Source: JAGOME01 sp039812375 (GTDB lineage Bacteria > Actinomycetota > Actinomycetes > Actinomycetales > Dermatophilaceae). Taken from it: a DNA stretch of 7,935 nt. Positions 1 through 4,968 of this stretch are shown here, in pieces; within the stretch, counting starts at the first letter, position 1, and every line of letters starts with the position of its first letter. The notes beneath the pieces are model-generated. The model ran no database searches. It was given only the letters and a program-made list of their open reading frames with translations, and was not told the DNA's origin. The position numbers and the translations under genes were made by a program. The stretch covers positions 1 to 7,935 of the forward strand of contig JBDIAO010000117.1 in NCBI GenBank assembly GCA_039812375.1, written 5' to 3'.

Positions 1-40
1 AATCAGCGGGTTCGGGGTTCGAGTCCCTGATGGCGCACCA
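1..40 (+). tRNA. tRNA 3' half, probably tRNA-Lys (5' part outside window)
   Basis: The 40 bases parse exactly as the end of a tRNA: two anticodon-loop bases (AA), a 5-nt anticodon stem strand (TCAGC), a 5-nt variable loop, a T arm CGGGG-TTCGAGT-CCCTG with one G-T pair, acceptor strand ATGGCGC, discriminator A and encoded CCA. The matching 5' half and the anticodon lie left of the window. The acceptor strand predicts a 5' end of GCGCCAT, which with the TAA-type loop end resembles actinobacterial tRNA-Lys from memory, so the amino-acid identity is an inference. tRNA 3' ends are common integration sites, and what follows here is accessory in character. No second copy of this 3' end occurs in the window. 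Confidence 0.85.
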
Positions 41-304
41 TCACCGCAGGTCAGCGCGTCGGGGGCGCGCTGCGCGAGGGGCTGTCGACGAGTATCTGGC
101 GACGCCAGAACCCGGGGCGAGGGGCGGCGTCGTGACTGCCGCCCGCTGAGGTCCGGCAACACGTTGGCCCTCTTGCGATGTGATGGGCGACAATGGTGAG
201 GGCTCCGACGCCGAGCAGGGTGCACCATCTGTCGCATCGCCGACGTTTGCTGTGCGGTGGGCCTGGTGCGAGGGACACCCCATGGATCGGTGGCTGGCTC
301 CAGG
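41..304. other. Non-coding stretch between tRNA and vapC
   Basis: This 264-base interval separates the tRNA from the 3' end of the vapC gene. I see no convincing gene in any frame: the long open frames here have low-complexity Arg/Pro/Ala compositions typical of GC-rich shadow frames. A small hairpin-capable sequence, CTGGCGACGCCAG, lies near 97-109. No integrase remnant is recognisable. Confidence 0.5.
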
Positions 305-715
305 TCAGTGCGAGCGCGGCCGGGGCCTGACGACCTCGACCGGGCACCTCAGTCCGGGGGCCCCGGCGATGCGCCGATCTCCGGTGATGAGTGTCGCCTG
401 CAACGCCTCGGCCAGGGCAACGTAGGAGGCGTCGTAGATCGTGAGGTTCTCGCGAAGTTCCCAACAGCGACCGATGAGCACCCGATGATCGACCCGTTGC
501 AGCGGCAGGGCGCGGAGATCATCCATGGCAAAGTCCACCCGCCGATCGTCCAAGCGGCCCCCGCGCGCGAGGCTCCGCCATACCGACACGACCTCGAGGT
601 CGATCAGGCTGGGCGCCGACAGGTCTTCACCGCGCAGACGCTCGCGGAGGTGGTCGCCGTCCGGCCCGTCGTCGAGCAGGGCGACGGCCAGCACGCTGGC
701 ATCAACGACGAGCAC
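305..715 (-). CDS. vapC: VapC-type PIN-domain ribonuclease toxin
   Basis: This 136-residue protein is the toxin of a type II toxin-antitoxin pair. VapC toxins are Mg-dependent PIN-domain RNases that cleave RNA, often tRNA or rRNA, when released from their antitoxin. The N-terminus LVVDASVLA holds the first acidic residue (D5). E41 in the IDLEV segment, D95 in YDASYVALAEAL and D113 in ITGD supply the other expected metal-binding acids, so the active site looks complete. Length matches typical actinobacterial VapC. The start is a GTG at 713-715, 14 bp inside the antitoxin gene, which is the usual overlapping arrangement and implies translational coupling. It is transcribed with vapB from the promoter upstream of vapB. 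The RNA target cannot be told from sequence. Confidence 0.93.
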   Translation of the reverse strand: MLVVDASVLAVALLDDGPDGDHLRERLRGEDLSAPSLIDLEVVSVWRSLARGGRLDDRRVDFAMDDLRALPLQRVDHRVLIGRCWELRENLTIYDASYVALAEALQATLITGDRRIAGAPGLRCPVEVVRPRPRSH

Positions 716-932
716 GCTCGAACCGCAGAGTGTTCACGGCGTCCGCCAGCGCGAGCGTGCCGCCAGACCGTCCCCCGGCCCGCTCGAGCACCTCGTCCAG
801 GGTCGGCTGCTGGGCCTCACGGATGAGCCGAGTGCGCAGGTACTCCTGGAGGGACTGGTGGGCTGCAGCGGCACGTTGCCGCAGGATGGCATGCGTCTCG
901 TCGGGCACATCCTTGATCTGAATGTTCGGCAC
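702..932 (-). CDS. vapB: VapB/FitA-type ribbon-helix-helix antitoxin
   Basis: This 76-residue antitoxin begins PNIQIKDVPDETHAILRQRA, the standard start of FitA/VapB ribbon-helix-helix antitoxins. Residues 2-40 should form the DNA-binding beta strand and two helices that dimerise and bind the operon operator. The tail from about 41 to 76 should wrap the VapC active site. The chosen start is the GTG at 930-932. An in-register ATG is absent, and the nearby ATG at 938-940 lies in another frame. A GGAG sits only 2 nt upstream, too close to be a normal Shine-Dalgarno, whereas a CATAAT -10 box ends 6 nt before the GTG, so a leaderless mRNA is plausible. The gene overlaps vapC by 14 bp. Autoregulation by VapB or VapBC is expected from the family. 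Confidence 0.93.
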   Translation of the reverse strand: MPNIQIKDVPDETHAILRQRAAAAHQSLQEYLRTRLIREAQQPTLDEVLERAGGRSGGTLALADAVNTLRFERARR

Positions 933-960
933 GGCTCCATTATGGCGCCAGCGGCGCCAG
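933..960 (-). promoter_or_regulatory. vapBC promoter and probable VapB operator
   Basis: Read on the minus strand, CATAAT (939-944) is followed by GGAGCC and then the vapB GTG, the spacing expected for a leaderless start. Directly upstream are two copies of an 8-bp unit, GGCGCCAG on the plus strand at 944-951 and 953-960, separated by one base. Each contains the palindrome GGCGCC. Repeated palindromes abutting the -10 box of a toxin-antitoxin operon are the typical binding site of a ribbon-helix-helix antitoxin. A clear -35 box is not seen. The assignment is inferred from position and symmetry. Confidence 0.5.
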
Positions 961-1119
961 ATCAGAAGCCTCGGGCCGGATCAGGCCGGGGCGTTCCTCG
1001 TCGTGCGGGCACGGGCGCACCCGTGTACGGCATCCCCCGGTGTGCTGAGCCAGAGGGCCGGGCCGCCCCGTCGGGCATCGCGCAGGAGCGGTGGCGGCAT
1101 TGCTCACTGAGCAGCCGGC

Positions 1120-1329
1120 CGCGCGGGCCAGGTCTCGATGACCGCCCGTCGACCCCGGGGCGTCCCCGAACTTCCGGTCGTCGGTGAGCAGCGGCAGGTC
1201 GAGGAATCGCTGCTGGTACCGCTGCATCTGGTGGCGCACGAGGGGGAGGTCCGCGATGTCGTCGAGCATCTGGCCGGCACGTTCGAGGCTGCTCCGGGAA
1301 GTGATCCGCGCGAGCACCTCGGCCATCGG
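1120..1329 (-). pseudogene. vapC relic (PIN toxin with internal deletion)
   Basis: On the minus strand, about 70 codons read PMAEVLARITSRSSLERAGQ, then MLDDIADLPLVRH, then LPLLTDDRKFGDAPG. These match the central helices and the C-terminal acidic turn of actinobacterial VapC proteins; compare SAPSLIDLEVVSVW and ITGDRRIAGAPG in the intact vapC nearby. The N-terminal VDAS strand with the first catalytic Asp is missing. So is the block that should read roughly WELRxNLTxYDAxYVALAEAL between RYQQRF and LDLPLLTDD, which carries the third catalytic acid. The frame is kept across the gap, so about 25 codons were lost. No vapB accompanies it. It cannot encode an active PIN nuclease. Confidence 0.7.
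1282..1318. repeat. 37-bp imperfect direct repeat, copy 1
   Basis: This segment matches 2883-2919 with 32 of 37 bases identical and no gaps. The core GTGATCCGCGCGAGCACC is identical in both. On the minus strand both copies encode VLARIT(S/A)RSS, part of a vapC gene. The two copies are 1601 bp apart and flank the doc remnant and the GIY-YIG gene. Confidence 0.75.
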
Positions 1330-1410
1330 TGATGCGTATAGCGACGAGATCCTGCACATCGCCGATCCATCACGCTCAGAAACGAGATACCAAAGTGGTG
1401 CCGTTCGTGG

Positions 1411-1505
1411 GTGGCGATGACTCTACGGCTGTCTCCGGAGGACGACCGAACCCTGGCCGAGCTTTCGGAAGCCCAAGGTGTGAGCAAGCAGGAGGCGACC
1501 GTCCG
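1411..1505 (+). pseudogene. Truncated antitoxin gene of a Phd/Doc-type module
   Basis: From a GTG at 1411 the plus strand reads AMTLRLSPEDDRTLAELSEA, then QGVSKQEATVRA. This resembles the N-terminus of the small ribbon-helix-helix-like antitoxins that precede doc genes in actinomycetes. After about 32 codons the similarity stops and the frame runs into serine/threonine-rich nonsense, while Doc sequence begins in a different frame at about 1503. The C-terminal toxin-neutralising part is therefore lost. The family assignment rests on recalled motif similarity and on the adjacent Doc sequence. No strong Shine-Dalgarno is visible before the GTG. Confidence 0.6.
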
Positions 1506-1763
1506 GGCGCCAGCGTCCTCGGACGCGATGCCTACCTCGATATCGACTCCAAGGCCGGCGCGCTCCTGGAGTCAATCGTCGTCAATCACCCGCTCGTCGA
1601 CGGCAACAAACGCCTGGGATGGCTCTCGGTGGTTGTGTTCTATGGCCTGAACGACATTGACCTCCAGGCACCGGATGATGGCGCCTACGAGCTGGTCGTT
1701 GCCGTCGCGAGCGGCCGTGCCGACCACCTTGAGGCAGCTCACCTCACCGCGCAGTGGCACTGA
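1500..1763 (+). pseudogene. doc: Doc (Fic-fold) toxin gene, N-terminus deleted
   Basis: The reading frame ending in TGA at 1761-1763 carries the C-terminal two thirds of a Doc toxin. GASVLGRDAYLDIDSKAGAL leads into the Fic motif HPLVDGNKRLGW (about 1587-1622), then VVFYGLNDIDLQAPDDGAYE and a terminal helix. Doc proteins phosphorylate EF-Tu, and the motif His and Gly-Asn-Lys-Arg are all retained. The family's N-terminal helices, about 40 residues, are missing. The sequence upstream in this frame (1329-1500) is not Doc-like and overlaps the antitoxin start in another frame. A deletion therefore removed the antitoxin 3' end and the doc 5' end together. No proper start codon or ribosome site belongs to this frame, so it is called a pseudogene. 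Confidence 0.8.
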
Positions 1764-1925
1764 CAAAGGCCCGCGGCTCGCGGCAGGTCCCGGGAGCACT
1801 CCCCACGCCCAGCGGAGAAGTTGGTCTCGACGATCGATCCGTCGTCGTCACGTCGTCACAAGGATTCGAGGGCCGGTGCGTCTGTACCCTCGGGGCAACG
1901 CCCACAGAGCACGCTGGAGGTGGCG

Positions 1926-2747
1926 GTGCTGAGTTTCAACGACTTGCTGGCGCTCGAAGGGATCGACGCGGCGAGGGTGCGCCTCCTCCGCCACCAGGAC
2001 GGTCGGCTTGGAGCAGGACGCCTGCACGGGGTTTGGCGGAACGATCGAGCTACCTTCGAGGAGTACCAGAGCATTCAGCGCAAGGACATCTTCTCGATGG
2101 GTGATCTCCTGGCGAGTTTCGTCGTGACCGAGGCCCGCAACACGGTCTTCGTGGGCATGTACCAGGTCGACGCGGTGAGCACCTGCCCGCCTGGGAGCAT
2201 CGACCCAGTGCTGAAGCACGACATCTCAGGTCTGTTCCGGTACGAGCTGCAGAGGATTGATGCCCTCGCCGGCTACCAGGACATGGTCGTCATCGACTGG
2301 GGCGCCGGAGCGCGCGCCTGGGTTCAGCGAGCTTCACGGCAGGTGAAGCCTGTGATCGAGATTGCCCAGCAGTACGAGCCCCGCTTCCCCGGCTTCCGGG
2401 TGTTCACCCGCTTGGTCGACGACATACCGAGTCTCCCGAGTGGTTGGCGCCAGGTGCTCCGTAGCGTCAAGGGCGTGTACCTGCTGGTCGACGTCGAGTC
2501 CGGCCAGCAGTACGTAGGTTCGGCCAAGGGCGCGGACAGCCTTCTTGGCCGCTGGTTGGACTACGCAGGCGGCGGCGATGGCGGCAACGTGGCGCTCAAG
2601 AACGCCGCCAGGGATGGCCGCAGGACCTACCAGGTGTCCGTGCTCGAAGTGGTCGACGAGAACACCCCCGACGGCACGATCGAACAGATCGAGTCCTACT
2701 GGAAGAACAAGCTGCTGTCTCGTGAGTTCGGCTTGAACCGCGGCTGA
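1926..2747 (+). CDS. GIY-YIG nuclease-family protein with uncharacterised N-terminal domain
   Basis: This 273-residue protein ends in a GIY-YIG domain. G183-V184-Y185 and Y196-V197-G198 form the two-strand signature with a 10-residue spacing. R209 follows in LLGRW, the catalytic Glu is E253 or E256 in IEQIESYWK, and N271 in GLN closes the fold. All expected catalytic positions look present, so it is probably an active metal-dependent DNA endonuclease. Residues 1-180 form a separate domain that I do not recognise by name; it resembles N-terminal regions of other actinobacterial proteins annotated only as GIY-YIG family. The start is the GTG at 1926 because GGAGG at 1916-1920 sits 5 nt upstream. 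The open frame extends back to 1821, but that extension has shadow-like composition. It stands alone between the doc relic and the repeats. Mobile-element or defence functions are possible but unproven. Confidence 0.85.
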   Translation: MLSFNDLLALEGIDAARVRLLRHQDGRLGAGRLHGVWRNDRATFEEYQSIQRKDIFSMGDLLASFVVTEARNTVFVGMYQVDAVSTCPPGSIDPVLKHDISGLFRYELQRIDALAGYQDMVVIDWGAGARAWVQRASRQVKPVIEIAQQYEPRFPGFRVFTRLVDDIPSLPSGWRQVLRSVKGVYLLVDVESGQQYVGSAKGADSLLGRWLDYAGGGDGGNVALKNAARDGRRTYQVSVLEVVDENTPDGTIEQIESYWKNKLLSREFGLNRG

Positions 2748-2882
2748 GCCCACGGGGTAGGCACGCCCCCTAGAAAGGGCCTCATGCGGGCACAGGCGCC
2801 GCTGCCCTGCGTGTCAAGGTGAGTTGAGGCCAGGGCTTCAGAGCAAGTCCGTCCCTTGCAGGGCCCTCTCGTCACCGGTGGC

Positions 2883-2919
2883 TTCGACACTACTCCGGGC
2901 GGTGATCCGCGCGAGCACC
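2883..2919. repeat. 37-bp imperfect direct repeat, copy 2 (vapC fragment)
   Basis: This is the partner of 1282-1318, with five mismatches in 37. On the minus strand it reads VLARITARSSVEA, the same vapC segment as in the relic at 1120-1329. The similarity stops after SSVEA, and the frame closes a few codons later. It is an even shorter fragment of the same toxin family, possibly of the same ancestral gene. Confidence 0.7.
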
Positions 2920-2949
2920 CAAGCCTGACCGCGAGCACCCCAGCCTGAC
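2910..2949. repeat. 20-bp tandem direct repeat, two units
   Basis: Units at 2910-2929 and 2930-2949 both read CGCGAGCACCCxAGCCTGAC, where x is A in the first and C in the second. The 5' half of the first unit is the end of the vapC-derived repeat, so the tandem duplication arose at its edge. Confidence 0.8.
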
Positions 2950-3046
2950 AGATCGGGGGGTCATCGGTGGGCGCAAGGCGTCGTCGTGGATCAGTTCCCG
3001 CACGTCGCTCGACTAGGACACTTGCTGGACGCCACCGCCGCAGTGG

Positions 3047-3706
3047 TCACAGGCCCCAGAACGAGCCAGACAGCCCAACACTGCGCAGGTACTCCGCTGC
3101 GGCGCTCGGCTCGCGTCGGGTGTAGCCGTACTCCAACCGGCCGGTGTACCAGTCGCTCGCGAAGCGCCACAGGGTCGGCAGGTCCATGACGTAGCCACGC
3201 GCGTTTCCGGTGCGCACCAGCCAGTCGTCGACACACCCCGGGGAGCAGAACAGGCTCTGGTGGCTGCACGTGTGGACGACGTCGTCCCACATGTGTGCGG
3301 CTGGCACGAGGAAGTGCGCGACCTCGTCACCGGCCGGTGGCCGCTGCACACCCACTTCCCAGGCCAGTGCCCGGCCGCAGCCGGGACAGCGGGTGGCCAC
3401 AAGCACCGGACCCTGACCCGGAATGAGGTGCGGGAGGGCGAAGGAGTCCCAGGCGCAGCCACCCCACCACAGGGTCGAGGTGCCCATAACGGAGAACCCG
3501 AGCGGGATCGCCGCGAAGGGGTGCGCCATGACGATGCCCCCGTCCCCGTCGAGCACGAGGTGACGACCCCGGGCCAACTCGCGCAGACCTTCCCGCACCT
3601 CCGCTGACGTGACCGCGAACCGGGCCGTGAGCGCCTCGGTTCGCGGCGGCGTCCCCGTGCCGGCGAAGGAGCGGTACACCGCGACCCGGAGGGACTCGAC
3701 GTCCAT
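3047..3706 (-). CDS. Alkylmercury lyase (MerB)-like protein
   Basis: This 219-residue protein has the layout of the organomercurial lyase family. A winged-helix-like N-terminal part (1-58, with TSAEVREGLRELARGRHLVL) precedes IVMAHPFAAIPLGF and the catalytic domain. MerB cleaves carbon-mercury bonds using two Cys and an Asp. The C84-A-W-D87 segment in WWGGCAWDSFALP fits the family's Cys-x-x-Asp pair, and C147 in DDVVHTCSHQSLFC is the best candidate for the second Cys. Extra Cys occur at 107/110 (CPGC), 154 and 158. The chosen start is the ATG at 3704-3706, with GGAG 8 nt upstream. The frame stays open to 3964 but runs there through an aldolase fragment. No merA, merT, merP or merR is in the window. 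Many distant homologues in actinomycetes are annotated by similarity only, so mercury as the substrate is not established. It could be a MerB-fold enzyme with another role. Confidence 0.8.
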   Translation of the reverse strand: MDVESLRVAVYRSFAGTGTPPRTEALTARFAVTSAEVREGLRELARGRHLVLDGDGGIVMAHPFAAIPLGFSVMGTSTLWWGGCAWDSFALPHLIPGQGPVLVATRCPGCGRALAWEVGVQRPPAGDEVAHFLVPAAHMWDDVVHTCSHQSLFCSPGCVDDWLVRTGNARGYVMDLPTLWRFASDWYTGRLEYGYTRREPSAAAEYLRSVGLSGSFWGL

Positions 3707-3801
3707 GCCCACCACTCCATCTCCACGCTCGAGGACACAGCCCAGACCCCTCCGTACTGACGGTATCCCCGTTGGGGCCCTCCCAGCCCGTGCGCACCGG
3801 T

Positions 3802-3890
3802 CGACCATGGCGCAAGTGCACGGGGTGCGGTGGAAGACGAGCACCCCGTGGTTGGCCAGCAGCACGGCGAGCACCCCTGCTCGAGCCGCC
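3802..3890 (-). pseudogene. Fragment of a second class II aldolase gene
   Basis: This segment aligns without gaps to 4397-4485 inside the intact aldolase, with 38 consecutive identical bases (3831-3868 against 4426-4463). On the minus strand it reads RAGVLAVLLANHGVLVFHRT, nearly the same as residues 150-169 of the intact protein, including the zinc-ligand His of ANHG. After the RTP codons the similarity fades. No start or remaining aldolase sequence is found. It lies about 95 bp upstream of the merB-like start, in the same orientation. It is a duplicated remnant, or the surviving end of a second aldolase copy. Confidence 0.75.
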
Positions 3891-4250
3891 CCGCTCCCAC
3901 CCAACCGCATCGTCGTCGACCCACACCTGGACCTCACCGTCGCGCCGGGCAATGGCGCGCCCACCCATCGTCGATCGCGCCGGCCACAGCGTCTGACCCG
4001 GCTGGCAGCACCGTGTTACACCCGAACCGCTGCATCTGGGCCACGTCGGGCTCCGGCATGCAGGCACTGACGAAGCGCTCGACATAGGACGGCCAGTCGG
4101 CCCGGATCGCCTCGACGTTCTTGGGTTGGATCGGGCCCGTCAGAGCACGCGGAAGATGTCCTCGACGACCGCATCGGCAGTGATGTCCCTCGACGGGGTG
4201 AACACGATCGACCAGCTCCTCTGGTCGGCGACGCGCTCAGGCTGAGACGC
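3891..4250. other. Gene debris with unassigned coding-like fragments
   Basis: No intact gene is seen in these 360 bases. Two minus-strand stretches look protein-like. One, 4140-4250, continues the aldolase frame beyond its stop as PERVADQRSWSIVFTPSRD and ITADAVVEDIFRVL, ending in TGA at 4140-4142. The other, 3934-4140, is in another frame and reads TGPIQPKNVEAIRADWPSYV then ERFVSACMPEPDVAQMQRFG, ending in TGA at 3934-3936. Joined across a frameshift near 4140, the two would make one continuous product. The second weakly recalls alpha/beta-hydrolase cap regions, but I cannot assign it. They are probably remains of a broken gene. Confidence 0.35.
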
Positions 4251-4261
4251 TCAGGCTGAGG
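4234..4261. repeat. 14-bp tandem duplication over the aldolase stop codon
   Basis: Two copies of CGCTCAGGCTGAG plus one base (A at 4247, G at 4261) lie head to tail at 4234-4247 and 4248-4261. The aldolase TGA (4251-4253 on the plus strand) lies in the second unit. Removing one unit leaves the same stop in frame, so the duplication does not change the protein end. Confidence 0.75.
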
Positions 4262-4925
4262 CGCTCTGGGTTCCCGCCTCGTCGAAGACCATGGCGCGTT
4301 GCAGGGCTGCCGCGCGCATCTGCGGCGGGACGAGGACCGCGCCGCCGATCCGCTCCGCGTTCAGACTCGCCTGCGCTGCTTCCTCGACCACCCCGCCGAC
4401 CATCAGGGCCAGCTCGGGGGTCCTATGGAAGACGAGCACCCCGTGGTTGGCCAGCAGCACGGCCGGCACGCCGGCTCGGGCGGCCGCGCGGATGTTCGCC
4501 ACCGCCTGCTCCGAGCCGCGAGGACCGTATGCCGCCACCGGGACCCCGTCGGGCAAGCCGAACATCGCCATCGCCTCGATCCAGCACTCGATCGGCCGTT
4601 GCGCCACGGCGAACGCCGTGGCGGCGGGCGAGTGCGTGTGGATGACGCAACTGACCTCCGGATGGTCGGCATACATCGCGGTGTGCATGGCCACCACGGC
4701 CCCCTGGATGGGTGGCAGGTTGCCCTCACGCAGGGTTCCGTCGAGGCCGACGCGCACGACCATGGAGGCTGGGTGGTCGCGCAGAGAGGGCCCGGCGGTG
4801 AAGTACATCTCGTTCCCGCCGGGTACGCGGATGCTCACGTTGCCGTGGGCGTTGGCGGAGACTGCCCCGCCCGTCACGACAGCTTGCGCGGTCCTGACGA
4901 CAAGGTCCACCAGATCGACGTCCAT
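4251..4925 (-). CDS. Class II aldolase/adducin-family protein
   Basis: This 224-residue protein has the fuculose-aldolase fold. NAHGNVSIR (25-33) is the family's GN-S substrate loop. HTHS (H96, H98) and ANHG (H161) supply the three zinc-binding His. Family members are Zn-dependent aldolases, epimerases, dehydratases or decarboxylases acting on small sugar or keto-acid substrates. The stretch before H81, which normally reads P-S-S-E-x-x-x-H with a catalytic Glu, is here PPIQGAVVAMH. The usual Glu is absent, so the reaction cannot be inferred from fuculose aldolase. The start is the ATG at 4923-4925, preceded by AGGAAGGA with about 6 nt spacing; the open frame upstream is a shadow. It follows the monooxygenase-like gene by 43 bp in the same direction and is probably co-transcribed. 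A 14-bp tandem duplication spans its stop, and a partial second copy lies downstream. Confidence 0.87.
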   Translation of the reverse strand: MDVDLVDLVVRTAQAVVTGGAVSANAHGNVSIRVPGGNEMYFTAGPSLRDHPASMVVRVGLDGTLREGNLPPIQGAVVAMHTAMYADHPEVSCVIHTHSPAATAFAVAQRPIECWIEAMAMFGLPDGVPVAAYGPRGSEQAVANIRAAARAGVPAVLLANHGVLVFHRTPELALMVGGVVEEAAQASLNAERIGGAVLVPPQMRAAALQRAMVFDEAGTQSASA

Positions 4926-4968
4926 GTGGTGTCCTTCCTCGACGTCCAGCGGCCGAGCTGGTGCTCGC

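Larger units (their letters stand above)
2748..3046. other. Intergenic region between convergent genes, repeat-bearing
   Basis: This stretch separates the GIY-YIG gene from the 3' end of the convergent merB-like gene. It contains the second vapC-derived 37-bp repeat and the 20-bp tandem repeat. A weak stem, GGGCA at 2788-2792 with TGCCC at 2803-2807, lies about 40 bp after the GIY-YIG stop but has no T-tract, so I do not call a terminator. No convincing intact gene is present. Confidence 0.55.

Noticed and set aside
257..826. 189-residue plus-strand open frame
   Set aside because: It is antisense to vapC/vapB, which carry complete conserved motifs, and its composition is typical of a GC-rich shadow frame.
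1231..1243. GGTGGCGCACGAG as a second copy of the tRNA 3' end (attachment site)
   Set aside because: It shares only GGCGCAC with the tRNA end, which is expected by chance at this GC content.
1329..1500. Doc N-terminus in the open frame from 1329
   Set aside because: The residues here do not resemble Doc and overlap the antitoxin start in another frame. They reflect an accidental open frame.
2788..2807. Stem-loop as a terminator for the GIY-YIG gene
   Set aside because: The stem is 5 bp with a 10-nt loop and has no following T-tract, so it is too weak to call.
2883..2949. CRISPR-like array
   Set aside because: There are only two adjacent 20-bp units with no spacers, so it is a simple tandem duplication.
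3707..3964. N-terminal extension of the merB-like protein to a start at 3964
   Set aside because: The extension translates an aldolase fragment and unrelated sequence. The ATG at 3706 has a Shine-Dalgarno and begins the family's N-terminal helix.
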